Assembly (NCBI RefSeq): GCF_002902405.1
Contig: NZ_PPQS01000026.1
Span: 53,715-117,714 of the forward strand
Length of the DNA stretch: 64,000 nt
Origin: Staphylococcus schweitzeri
Lineage (GTDB): Bacteria; Bacillota; Bacilli; Staphylococcales; Staphylococcaceae
Direction of reading: 5' to 3'
Of the stretch, positions 47,384 through 55,686 are shown in pieces. The translations under genes were made by a program, and so were the position numbers. The stretch's first letter is position 1. Each line of letters starts with the position of its first letter. The notes under the pieces were generated by a model. The model was not told the DNA's origin, did no database searches, and was given only the letters and a program-made list of their open reading frames with translations.

Positions 47384-47428
47384 GTTAAACGGGGTTTAAT
47401 GTGAATATCGTAAAACGCCATCTATAAT
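47384..47428 (+). promoter_or_regulatory. ssl3 promoter with SaeR site
   Basis: GTTAA-N6-TTTAA at 47384-47399, 23 bp, TATAAT at 47423-47428; ATTGCGTAAT at 47446-47455. Confidence 0.75.
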
Positions 47429-47491
47429 GAAGTTGTATGATTCTAATTGCGTAATAAAACAATCGAATATAATAGATTGGAGCATACAACT

Positions 47492-48442
47492 ATGAAAATG
47501 ACAACAATTGCGAAAGCAAGTTTAGCACTAGGTCTTTTAACAATAGGCGTAATCACTACGACAACGCAATCAGCTAACGTAGAAAAAGAACGTACGGCTA
47601 ATCTCGAAAAGACGCTAAATGCTAATGAGAGAAATACATCAACAGCTAATGCAGAAAAAAAGCAACAATCCAAACGAGAAGCGTTGCAATCGCTAAACAT
47701 AACAACAGAGCCAGTACTTAAACAAGAAAGATCACAATCGCCAGCCTTAGCCACAATGCCACAAACTAAAGTGACAACATCTCCATCAACAAACACGCCA
47801 CAACCACCAACCAAGACAGACACATCGCAATCATCAACTGCAGGACAAGCACAAACAGAAATAAATCCTAAATATAAGGATTTAAGAGCTTATTATACGA
47901 AACCGAGTTTAGAATTCGAAAATCAGTTTGGATTTATGCTGAAACCATGGACGACGGTTAGATTTATGAATGTTATTCCAAATTATTTTATATATAAAAT
48001 AGCTTTAGTTGGAAAGGATGATAAAAAATATAAAGAAGGACCATACAATAATATCGATGTATTTATCGTTTTAGAAGACAATAAATATGAATTGAAGAAA
48101 TATTCTGTCGGTGGTATCACAAAGACTAATAGTAAAAAAGTTGATCATAAGGCACAGTTAAGCATCACTAAAGAAGATAGTAAAGGTACGATTTCACATG
48201 ATATTTCAGAATACAAAATTACTAAAGAAGAACTTTCCTTGAAAGAGCTTGATTTTAAATTGAGAAAACAACTCATTGAAAGACATAACCTATACGGTAA
48301 CATTGGTTCAGGAACAATTATTATTAAAATGAAAAATGGTGGAAAGTATACGTTTGAATTACACAAAAAGTTACAAGAGCATCGTATGGCAGATGTCATA
48401 GATGCTACAAACATTGATAAAATTGAAGTGTATATAAAATAA
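47492..48442 (+). CDS. ssl3: Staphylococcal superantigen-like protein 3 (TLR2 inhibitor)
   Basis: 316-residue SSL with a ~100-residue Thr/Ser/Gln/Pro-rich extension between the signal peptide and the OB fold, a feature of SSL3 and SSL4. The folded part (FENQFGFMLKPWTTVRFMN, then IPNYFIYKIALVGKDDKK) matches remembered SSL3, which blocks TLR2 recognition of lipopeptides. Known SSL3 is about 350 residues, so the low-complexity extension is shorter here. ssl4 does not follow; it may have been lost by recombination between these similar genes. ATG 47492 chosen by the TTGGAG site; upstream TTG codons are ignored. Confidence 0.88.
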   Translation: MKMTTIAKASLALGLLTIGVITTTTQSANVEKERTANLEKTLNANERNTSTANAEKKQQSKREALQSLNITTEPVLKQERSQSPALATMPQTKVTTSPSTNTPQPPTKTDTSQSSTAGQAQTEINPKYKDLRAYYTKPSLEFENQFGFMLKPWTTVRFMNVIPNYFIYKIALVGKDDKKYKEGPYNNIDVFIVLEDNKYELKKYSVGGITKTNSKKVDHKAQLSITKEDSKGTISHDISEYKITKEELSLKELDFKLRKQLIERHNLYGNIGSGTIIIKMKNGGKYTFELHKKLQEHRMADVIDATNIDKIEVYIK

Positions 48443-48483
48443 GTGGGATAGATTCTGCATAGAAGCTATTAATGCTGAAACAA

Positions 48484-48525
48484 GGAGTTAAGTGACAACG
48501 GCCTACATGTTGCTTAGCTTCTTTT
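48484..48525 (+). terminator. ssl3 terminator
   Basis: GGAGTTAAGTGACAAC pairs with GTTGCTTAGCTTC, then T run. Confidence 0.78.
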
Positions 48526-48697
48526 ATTATGCATAAGGATGTAAGAAGACGAATATTCACTTGTTTGTAAAAGTGACGTTTCTATGCCTTAAGTGTGACG
48601 AAAGACCAAATGTGCCATGTATCAAATCACAACAAAATCATTTTTATTTAACGAACATTATTGATTCCTTAATTTACTTAACGATGATTCAAATATA

Positions 48698-48742
48698 GTT
48701 AAATAAGGTTTAATGTAAATAGAACAATACGCCAACTATAAT
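48698..48742 (+). promoter_or_regulatory. ssl5 promoter with SaeR site
   Basis: GTTAA-N6-TTTAA at 48698-48713, 23 bp, TATAAT at 48737-48742; TAAACGTAAT at 48760-48769. Confidence 0.75.
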
Positions 48743-48806
48743 AAGGCTGTATGATTCAATAAACGTAATCGAACAAATCTAATAATTACGATTGGAGCAT
48801 ACAACT

Positions 48807-49511
48807 ATGAAAATAACAGCAATTGTGAAAGCCAGTTTAGCATTAAGTATTTTAGCGACTGGGGTTATAACATCAACTACTCAAACTGTAAATGCGAGTG
48901 AACATGAATCAAAATATGAAAATGTGACAAAAGATATCTTCGACTTGAGAGATTACTATAGTGGTGCAAGTAACCAACTTAAAAATGTTGTCGGTTATCA
49001 TTATAGTAAAGGTGGGAGACACTACCTTGTCATTGATAAAAATAGAAAGTTCACAAGAGTACAGATATTTGGAAAAGATATACAAAGATTTAAAGCACGT
49101 AAAAATCCAGGATTAGATATTTTTGTTGTTAAAGAAGCGGAAAACCGCAACGGCACAGTGTATTCATACGGTGGTGTCACTAAGAAAAATCAAGGCGCTT
49201 ATTATGATTACTTAAACGCACCAAGGTTTCAGATTAAGAAAAGCGAAGGTGATGGTATTACTACGTATGGTAGATTACACTACATTTATAAAGAAGAGAT
49301 TTCCCTTAAAGAACTCGACTTTCAATTAAGACAGTATTTAATTCAAAATTTTGATCTTTATAAAAAGTTTCCTAAAGATAGCAAGATAAAAGTGATAATG
49401 AAAGACGGTGGTTATTATACATTCGAACTTAATAAAAAATTACAAACAAATCGCATGAGTGACGTCATTGACGGTAGAAACATTGAAAAAATAGAAGCCA
49501 ATATTAGATAA
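48807..49511 (+). CDS. ssl5: Staphylococcal superantigen-like protein 5
   Basis: 234-residue secreted SSL, nearly identical in memory to published SSL5: KYENVTKDIFDLRDYYSGAS at the mature N-terminus and RFKARKNPGLDIFVVKEAEN in the OB fold. The C-terminal [15 protein letters not shown] and [15 protein letters not shown] hold the sialyl-Lewis X binding site. SSL5 binds PSGL-1, blocks neutrophil rolling and activates platelets. ATG 48807 follows TTGGAG. Confidence 0.94.
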   Translation: MKITAIVKASLALSILATGVITSTTQTVNASEHESKYENVTKDIFDLRDYYSGASNQLKNVVGYHYSKGGRHYLVIDKNRKFTRVQIFGKDIQRFKARKNPGLDIFVVKEAENRNGTVYSYGGVTKKNQGAYYDYLNAPRFQIKKSEGDGITTYGRLHYIYKEEISLKELDFQLRQYLIQNFDLYKKFPKDSKIKVIMKDGGYYTFELNKKLQTNRMSDVIDGRNIEKIEANIR

Positions 49512-49553
49512 TTCAATGAAATATAGATAATAGTAAAATATGGATAATATAGA

Positions 49554-49590
49554 GAAGTTAAGCAGTATAAGTTGCTTAGCTTCTTTTTTG
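49554..49590 (+). terminator. ssl5 terminator
   Basis: GAAGTTAAGC (49554-49563) with GCTTAGCTTC (49574-49583), then six Ts. Confidence 0.87.
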
Positions 49591-49661
49591 TATTGCTATT
49601 ATGGAAAATGAAGCGGGGTGATTAATCGAAAAATGCAATGAAGCAACAGTAAATATTGTAT

Positions 49662-49930
49662 AAACGGTTGATACTTATAGATGCGAGATGTCGCTTTAGT
49701 GACATGAAACAATGTGGAAAACATAATTAAATTGAGGGAAAGTGTGAATAGTTAAAAAAATTAGCATAGTGTTATAAAAAATGATTAACACTGTTAGGAT
49801 TCCATTAATTAGCTTAACATTGGTTCAGGAATAGTTAAAATGAGGTTAATTCATAGCTTAGTATCCCGCTTATATAATGATAGTAGATTGTTCGTATTAC
49901 GTAATTGAAATAATCATATAAAATATATTA
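49662..49930 (+). repeat. Duplicated ssl upstream region, copy 1
   Basis: The intergenic DNA before ssl6 (AACGGTTGATAC..., GATGTCGCTTTAGTGACATG, through SaeR site and ATTACGTAAT) is almost identical to 50781-51047 before ssl7. Only scattered base changes and one or two indels separate them. Confidence 0.85.
49834..49878 (+). promoter_or_regulatory. ssl6 promoter with perfect SaeR site
   Basis: Exact GTTAA-N6-GTTAA at 49834-49849, 23 bp, TATAAT at 49873-49878; ATTACGTAAT at 49896-49905. Confidence 0.8.
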
Positions 49931-49966
49931 AGTGAAAATTTCTAAATAGATTTGGAGAATAGTACT

Positions 49967-50662
49967 ATGAAACTAAAAACGTTAGCTAAAGCAACATTAG
50001 TATTGGGATTGTTAGCTACTGGTGTAATAACAACAGAAAGTCAAACAGTAAAAGCGGCAGAATCAACTCAAGGTCAACACAATTATAAATCGTTAAAATA
50101 CTACTATAGCAAGCCAAGTATAGAGTTAAAAAATCTTGATGGTTTGTATAGACAGAAAGTGACAGATAAAGGAGTATATGTTTGGAAGGATCGAAAAGAT
50201 TATTTTGTTGGCTTGCTTGGTAAAGATATTGAAAAATACCCTCAAGGTGAGCATGATAAGCAAGATGCATTTTTAGTCATCGAGGAGGAAACTGTTAATG
50301 GAAGACAATATTCAATTGGTGGTTTAAGTAAGACAAATAGTAAAGAATTTAGTAAAGAAGTCGATGTTAAAGTAACAAGAAAAAATGATGAATCATCTGA
50401 AAAGTCTAAAGATAGTAAATTTAAAATTACTAAAGAAGAAATCTCGTTAAAAGAGTTGGACTTTAAATTAAGAAAAAAATTGATGGAAGAAGAAAAATTA
50501 TATGGTGCTGTTAACAATAGAAAAGGTAAAATTGTAGTTAAAATGGAAGATGATAAGTTTTATACTTTCGAACTTACAAAAAAATTACAACCGCATCGCA
50601 TGGGTGACACGATAGATGGTACTAAAATCAAAGAAATTAATGTTGAGCTAGAATATAAATAA
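49967..50662 (+). CDS. ssl6: Staphylococcal superantigen-like protein 6
   Basis: 231-residue secreted SSL. Mature start AESTQGQHNYKSLKYYYSKP; distinctive DGLYRQKVTDKGVYVWKDRK and KYPQGEHDKQDAFLVIEEE match remembered SSL6. Beta-grasp signature [21 protein letters not shown]-term TFELTKKLQPHRMGD. SSL6 has been reported to bind CD47. ssl6 is variably present among S. aureus lineages. ATG 49967 follows TTTGGAG. Confidence 0.92.
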   Translation: MKLKTLAKATLVLGLLATGVITTESQTVKAAESTQGQHNYKSLKYYYSKPSIELKNLDGLYRQKVTDKGVYVWKDRKDYFVGLLGKDIEKYPQGEHDKQDAFLVIEEETVNGRQYSIGGLSKTNSKEFSKEVDVKVTRKNDESSEKSKDSKFKITKEEISLKELDFKLRKKLMEEEKLYGAVNNRKGKIVVKMEDDKFYTFELTKKLQPHRMGDTIDGTKIKEINVELEYK

Positions 50663-50692
50663 TCTTTGGACAAGCAGACTAGTAATTATAGG

Positions 50693-50731
50693 GAAGTTAA
50701 GCGATAACATATTGCTTAGCTTCTTTTTTTG
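50693..50731 (+). terminator. ssl6 terminator
   Basis: GAAGTTAAGCGATAA with TTGCTTAGCTTC, then seven Ts. Confidence 0.85.
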
Positions 50732-50780
50732 TGTTGTTATGATGAAAAAAGGAGCGGGTTCATAATCGGATTTTTGGAAA

Positions 50781-51047
50781 AACGGTTGATACCTATAGAT
50801 GCATGATGTCGCTTTAGTGACATGAAACAATGTGGAAAACATAATTAAATTGAGGGAAAGTGTGAATAGTTAAAAAATTAGCATAGTGTTATAAAAAATG
50901 ATTAACACTGTTAGGATTCTATTAACTAAATTAACGTTGGTTCAAAAATAGTTAAAAATGGGTTAATTCATGGAGCAGTATACCACTTATATAATGATAG
51001 TAGATTGTTCGTATTACGTAATTGAATTAATCATATCAAATATATTA
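50781..51047 (+). repeat. Duplicated ssl upstream region, copy 2
   Basis: Near-identical partner of 49662-49930, upstream of ssl7. Suggests a recent tandem duplication or gene-conversion event carrying a promoter. Confidence 0.85.
50951..50995 (+). promoter_or_regulatory. ssl7 promoter with perfect SaeR site
   Basis: Exact GTTAA-N6-GTTAA at 50951-50966, 23 bp, TATAAT at 50990-50995; ATTACGTAAT at 51013-51022. Confidence 0.8.
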
Positions 51048-51083
51048 AGCCAAAATTTATAAATAGATTGGGAGAATAATACT

Positions 51084-51779
51084 ATGAAATTAAAGACATT
51101 AGCTAAAGCAACCTTGGCATTAGGTTTATTAACTACTGGTGTCATTACATCAGAAGGTCAAGCAGTTCAAGCAAAAGAAAAGCAAGAGAGAGTACAACAT
51201 TTATATGATATTAAAGACTTACATCGATACTATTCATCAGAAAGTGTTGAATTCAGGAATGTTAGTGGTAAGATTGAAAACTATAATGGTTCTAACGTTG
51301 TACGCTTTAGCCAGCAAAATCAAAATCACCAATTATTCTTATTAGGAAAAGATAAAGAGAAATATAAAGAAGGCCTTGAAGGTCAAGATGTCTTTGTAGT
51401 ACAAGAATTAATTGATCCAAACGGTAGATTATATACTGTTGGTGGTGTAACGAAGAAAAATAACAAAACTTCTGAAACTAACACACCTTTATTTGTTAAT
51501 AAAGTTTATGGAGGCAATTTAGACGCAGCAATTGACTCATTTTTAATTAATAAAGAAGAAGTCTCATTAAAAGAACTTGATTTCAAAATTAGAAAGCAAT
51601 TAGTTGAAAAATACGGTTTATATAAAGGTACTTCTAAATACGGTAAGATCACTATCAATATGAAAGACGAGAAAAAGGTAGAGATTGATTTAAGTGATAA
51701 ATTGCAATTCGAGCGCATGGGCGATGTGTTGAATAGTAAAGATATTAAAAATATAGCAGTGACTATGAAGAAAATTTAA
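51084..51779 (+). CDS. ssl7: Staphylococcal superantigen-like protein 7 (IgA and C5 binder)
   Basis: 231-residue secreted SSL. KEKQERVQHLYDIKDLHRYY at the mature N-terminus and NYNGSNVVRFSQQNQNHQLF in the OB fold, which binds the IgA Fc, match SSL7. The beta-grasp domain ([20 protein letters not shown] ... LQFERMGDVLNSKDI) binds complement C5. It blocks IgA receptor binding and C5a release. ATG 51084 follows TTGGGAG at nine bases. Confidence 0.94.
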   Translation: MKLKTLAKATLALGLLTTGVITSEGQAVQAKEKQERVQHLYDIKDLHRYYSSESVEFRNVSGKIENYNGSNVVRFSQQNQNHQLFLLGKDKEKYKEGLEGQDVFVVQELIDPNGRLYTVGGVTKKNNKTSETNTPLFVNKVYGGNLDAAIDSFLINKEEVSLKELDFKIRKQLVEKYGLYKGTSKYGKITINMKDEKKVEIDLSDKLQFERMGDVLNSKDIKNIAVTMKKI

Positions 51780-51816
51780 AGTAAGTACTCAATGACTCTA
51801 AAGTAATAAATTTTGA

Positions 51817-51905
51817 AGCAGCTTAACGATGAAATGTTAAATAGATACGTACATCCTACAAAAAGGGACGTATCTAAATCAACAGTGTCGTTAGGCTGTT
51901 TTTAT
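51817..51905 (+). terminator. ssl7 two-stem terminator
   Basis: Outer stem CAGCTTAACGA with TCGTTAGGCTG, inner stem GATACGT with ACGTATC, then T run. The same nested design recurs behind ssl8, ssl10 and the gene after ssl11. Confidence 0.72.
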
Positions 51906-52008
51906 GTTTTATAACGCAGGGTATGAGCATACTAAAAATTCACATTGCTCCTGAAAGTGATGTCCATTGAATATTAATTAGTTCTTCATTAACCATGATT
52001 TAAGTTTA

Positions 52009-52053
52009 ATTAAACGAGTGTTAATGTCAGTTTGTCTCAATGACCTTTAAAAT
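52009..52053 (+). promoter_or_regulatory. ssl8 promoter with SaeR-like site
   Basis: ATTAA-N6-GTTAA at 52009-52024, 23 bp, TAAAAT at 52048-52053 (weaker -10); ATTACGTAAT at 52071-52080. Confidence 0.65.
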
Positions 52054-52118
52054 AAATATGTATTATTCAAATTACGTAATAAAAGCAATCCAATATATTG
52101 AGATTGGAGCATATGAAT

Positions 52119-52817
52119 ATGAAATTTACAGTGATAGCTAAAGCGACATTAGTATTAGGAATATTAACAACAAGTGCAATGATAACAGAAAATCAATCGG
52201 TTAATGCAAAAGGAAAGTATGAAAAAATGAACCGTTTATATGATACAAACAAGTTACATCAGTATTATTCGGGACCAAGTTATGAGTTAACAAATGTTAG
52301 TGGTCAAAGTCAAGGTTATTATGACTCTAACGTTTTGCTTTTTAACCAACAAAATCAAAAGTTCCAAGTGTTTTTATTGGGAAAAGATGAAAATAAATAC
52401 AAAGAAAAAACACATGGTTTAGATGTCTTTGCGGTACCAGAATTAGTAGATTTAGATGGAAGAATATTTAGTGTTAGTGGTGTAACAAAGAAAAACGTAA
52501 AATCAATATTTGAGTCTCTAAGAACGCCGAACTTACTTGTTAAAAAAATAGACGATAAAGGCGGTTTTTCGATTGATGAATTTTTCTTTATTCAAAAGGA
52601 AGAAGTATCATTGAAGGAATTTGATTTCAAAATAAGAAAACTATTGATTAAAAAATACAAACTGTATGAAGGGGCAGCTGATAAAGGTAGAATTGTTATT
52701 AATATGAAAGATGAAAATAAGTATGAAATTGATTTAAGTGATAAATTAGATTTCGAGCGTATGGCAGATGTCATTAATAGTGAACAAATTAAGAACATCG
52801 AAGTGAATTTGAAATAA
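52119..52817 (+). CDS. ssl8: Staphylococcal superantigen-like protein 8
   Basis: 232-residue secreted SSL. RLYDTNKLHQYYSGPSYELT at the start of the OB fold and KEKTHGLDVFAVPELVDLDG match remembered SSL8, whose relative SSL9 differs here. Beta-grasp VSLKEFDFKIRKLLIKKYKL; C-term LDFERMADVINSEQIKNIEV. SSL8 has been reported to bind tenascin C. ATG 52119 is taken for its 9-bp spacing to GGAG and homologous length; ATG 52113 is too close. Confidence 0.87.
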   Translation: MKFTVIAKATLVLGILTTSAMITENQSVNAKGKYEKMNRLYDTNKLHQYYSGPSYELTNVSGQSQGYYDSNVLLFNQQNQKFQVFLLGKDENKYKEKTHGLDVFAVPELVDLDGRIFSVSGVTKKNVKSIFESLRTPNLLVKKIDDKGGFSIDEFFFIQKEEVSLKEFDFKIRKLLIKKYKLYEGAADKGRIVINMKDENKYEIDLSDKLDFERMADVINSEQIKNIEVNLK

Positions 52818-52847
52818 TCAATGATATATAGAATAAAAGCTTAAGAA

Positions 52848-52934
52848 GCGGCTTAACAACAAAATGTGAATTGACATCCGTGTCCTTATATAAGGAACTG
52901 TGTTAAATACATTACTGTTGTTAAGTTGTTTTTG
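52848..52934 (+). terminator. ssl8 two-stem terminator
   Basis: CGGCTTAACAAC pairs with GTTGTTAAGTTG across an inner hairpin, then T run. Confidence 0.65.
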
Positions 52935-53074
52935 TAATGCAAAGAGCAGAACAGAGTAACATCATCAGTTGTAGTAAACGATAATCCAGTAAAACAACTA
53001 AATGAAATAATGAAAGTCATATAACCTGAACATTTAAAAAATATTTGTTTTTCATTAAGAATAATTCAAGTATA

Positions 53075-53119
53075 TTTAAATCGAGGTTAATTATCGTATG
53101 AAACGATGCACGTTATAAT
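53075..53119 (+). promoter_or_regulatory. ssl10 promoter with SaeR-like site
   Basis: TTTAA-N6-GTTAA at 53075-53090, 23 bp, TATAAT at 53114-53119; ATTACGTAAT at 53137-53146. Confidence 0.72.
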
Positions 53120-53184
53120 AAAGGCATATGATGCAAATTACGTAATAATAACAATCCAATACATTAAGATTGGAGCAAAACAAT

Positions 53185-53868
53185 ATGAAATTAACAGCGA
53201 TAGCTAAAGCTACATTAGCTTTAGGAATTTTAACAACAGGAACTTTAACAACAGAAGTTCATTCAGGTCATGCAAAACAAAATCAAAAGTCAGTAAATAA
53301 ACATGACAAGGAGGCACTACACCGATACTACACTGGAAGAACTATGGAAATGAAAAATATTAGTGCTTTGAAACATGGTAAAAACAACTTACGTTTTAAG
53401 TTTAGAGGTATTAAGATTCAAGTATTATTGCCTGGAAATGATAAAAGTAAATTTCAACAGCGTAGTTATGAGGGGTTAGATGTTTTCTTTGTTCAAGAAA
53501 AAAGAGATAAGCACGATATATTTTATACTGTTGGTGGTGTAATACAGAATAATAAAACATCTGGAGTTGTCAGTGCACCAAGATTAAATGTTACAAAAGA
53601 AAATGGTGAAGATGCTTTTGTGAAAGGTTATCCTTATTATATTAAAAAAGAAAAAATATCACTGAAAGAGTTAGATTTTAAGTTGAGAAAGCATTTAATT
53701 GAAAAATACGGTCTGTATAAAACGATCTCAAAAGATGGTTGGGTCAAAATTAGCATGAAAGATGGTAGCTTTTATAACCTTGATTTAAGATATAAATTAG
53801 ATTTCAAATATATGGGAGAAGTCATGGATAGTAAACAAATTAAAGATATTGAAATTAACTTGAAGTAA
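53185..53868 (+). CDS. ssl10: Staphylococcal superantigen-like protein 10
   Basis: 227-residue secreted SSL. KQNQKSVNKHDKEALHRYYT at the mature N-terminus, GKNNLRFKFRGIKIQVLLPG and SKFQQRSYEGLDVFFVQEKR match SSL10, which binds IgG1, CXCR4 and prothrombin in published work. Beta-grasp [20 protein letters not shown]. ssl9, normally between ssl8 and ssl10, is absent. ATG 53185 follows TTGGAG at nine bases. Some positions differ from the common allele, for example RMGEV-type C-terminus reads KYMGEVMDSKQI. Confidence 0.9.
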   Translation: MKLTAIAKATLALGILTTGTLTTEVHSGHAKQNQKSVNKHDKEALHRYYTGRTMEMKNISALKHGKNNLRFKFRGIKIQVLLPGNDKSKFQQRSYEGLDVFFVQEKRDKHDIFYTVGGVIQNNKTSGVVSAPRLNVTKENGEDAFVKGYPYYIKKEKISLKELDFKLRKHLIEKYGLYKTISKDGWVKISMKDGSFYNLDLRYKLDFKYMGEVMDSKQIKDIEINLK

Positions 53869-53895
53869 ATAATTACGAATAAGAAAAAGCAATTG

Positions 53896-53980
53896 AAGCG
53901 GCTTAACGACAAAACGTGGATTGGTACGCATACCATACGAAAAAGGGGTATCAATCGACAGCATCGTTAGGCTGTTTTTA
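53896..53980 (+). terminator. ssl10 two-stem terminator
   Basis: CGGCTTAACGA pairs with TCGTTAGGCTG around an inner stem (GGTACGCATACC region), then T run. Confidence 0.68.
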
Positions 53981-54129
53981 TTTGTGTTTTATGAATACTA
54001 CGCCAGTTTTTATAAATCCAAAAATTCCACCAACAGCATCAAAATTCTCCACATCGTAACATATCCAAATGTTATAATAAATCTATTACACAAAGAGATA
54101 AATTACTTATTCAAAGGCGGAGGAATCAC

Positions 54130-55686
54130 ATGTCTATTACTGAAAAACAACGTCAGCAACAAGCTGAATTACATAAAAAATTATGGTCGATTGCGAATGA
54201 TTTAAGAGGGAACATGGATGCGAGTGAATTCCGTAATTACATTTTAGGCTTGATTTTCTATCGCTTCTTATCTGAAAAAGCGGAACAAGAATACGCAGAT
54301 GCCTTGGCAGGTGAAGACATCACGTATCAAGAAGCATGGGCAGATGAAGAATATCGTGAAGACTTAAAAGCAGAATTAATTGATCAAGTCGGTTACTTCA
54401 TTGAGCCACAAGATTTATTCAGTGCGATGATTCGTGAAATTGAAACACAAGATTTCGATATTGAACATCTGGCGACGGCAATTCGTAAAGTTGAAACATC
54501 AACACTAGGTGAAGAAAGTGAAAATGACTTTATCGGATTGTTCAGCGATATGGATTTAAGTTCAACGCGTTTAGGTAACAATGTCAAAGAACGTACTGCA
54601 TTAATCTCTAAAGTCATGGTTAACCTTGACGACTTACCATTCGTTCACAGTGATATGGAAATTGATATGTTAGGTGATGCATACGAATTCCTGATCGGGC
54701 GCTTTGCGGCGACAGCGGGTAAAAAAGCAGGCGAGTTCTATACACCACAACAAGTATCTAAGATACTGGCGAAGATTGTCACAGACGGTAAAGATAAATT
54801 ACGTCACGTGTATGACCCAACATGTGGTTCAGGTTCATTACTGTTACGTGTTGGTAAAGAAACAAAAGTGTATCGTTATTTCGGACAAGAACGCAACAAC
54901 ACCACATACAACTTAGCACGCATGAACATGTTGTTACATGATGTGCGCTATGAGAACTTCGATATCCGTAATGATGATACGTTGGAAAATCCAGCTTTCT
55001 TAGGTACTACATTTGATGCGGTTATAGCGAACCCACCATACAGTGCGAAATGGTCAGCAGATTCAAAATTTGAAAATGACGAGCGATTTAGTGGTTACGG
55101 TAAACTTGCGCCAAAGTCTAAAGCAGACTTTGCCTTTATTCAGCATATGGTACATTACCTAGATGATGAAGGTACAATGGCAGTTGTACTCCCACATGGC
55201 GTATTATTTCGAGGTGCGGCAGAAGGTGTCATTCGTCGTTATTTAATCGAAGAAAAGAACTATTTAGAAGCCGTGATTGGTTTGCCAGCCAATATTTTCT
55301 ATGGGACAAGTATTCCAACATGTATCTTAGTATTTAAAAAATGTCGCCAACAAGACGACAACGTACTATTTATCGATGCATCCAATGATTTTGAAAAAGG
55401 AAAAAATCAAAACCATTTAAGCGATGCCCAAGTCGAACGCATTATAGACACATATAAGCGTAAAGAAACGATTGATAAATATAGCTACAGTGCGACATTA
55501 CAAGAGATTTCCGATAACGATTATAACCTAAACATACCGAGATACGTTGATACATTCGAAGAAGAAGAACCAATTGATTTAGATCAAGTCCAACAAGATT
55601 TGAAAAATATCGATAAAGAAATCGCAGAAGTTGAACAAGAAATCAATGCATACCTGAAAGAACTTGGGGTGTTGAAAGATGAGTAA
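54130..55686 (+). CDS. hsdM: Type I restriction-modification methyltransferase subunit HsdM (Sau1)
   Basis: 518-residue N6-adenine methyltransferase. An N-terminal helical bundle (about 1-150) is followed by the methylase domain with the AdoMet motif DPTCGSGSLL near residue 238 and catalytic NPPYSAKW near 300. It pairs with HsdS for methylation and with HsdR, which in S. aureus is encoded elsewhere on the chromosome, for restriction. AAAGGCGGAGG precedes the start. hsdS begins 8 bp before its stop. A frame opened at 54130 skips no upstream homology. Confidence 0.97.
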   Translation: MSITEKQRQQQAELHKKLWSIANDLRGNMDASEFRNYILGLIFYRFLSEKAEQEYADALAGEDITYQEAWADEEYREDLKAELIDQVGYFIEPQDLFSAMIREIETQDFDIEHLATAIRKVETSTLGEESENDFIGLFSDMDLSSTRLGNNVKERTALISKVMVNLDDLPFVHSDMEIDMLGDAYEFLIGRFAATAGKKAGEFYTPQQVSKILAKIVTDGKDKLRHVYDPTCGSGSLLLRVGKETKVYRYFGQERNNTTYNLARMNMLLHDVRYENFDIRNDDTLENPAFLGTTFDAVIANPPYSAKWSADSKFENDERFSGYGKLAPKSKADFAFIQHMVHYLDDEGTMAVVLPHGVLFRGAAEGVIRRYLIEEKNYLEAVIGLPANIFYGTSIPTCILVFKKCRQQDDNVLFIDASNDFEKGKNQNHLSDAQVERIIDTYKRKETIDKYSYSATLQEISDNDYNLNIPRYVDTFEEEEPIDLDQVQQDLKNIDKEIAEVEQEINAYLKELGVLKDE

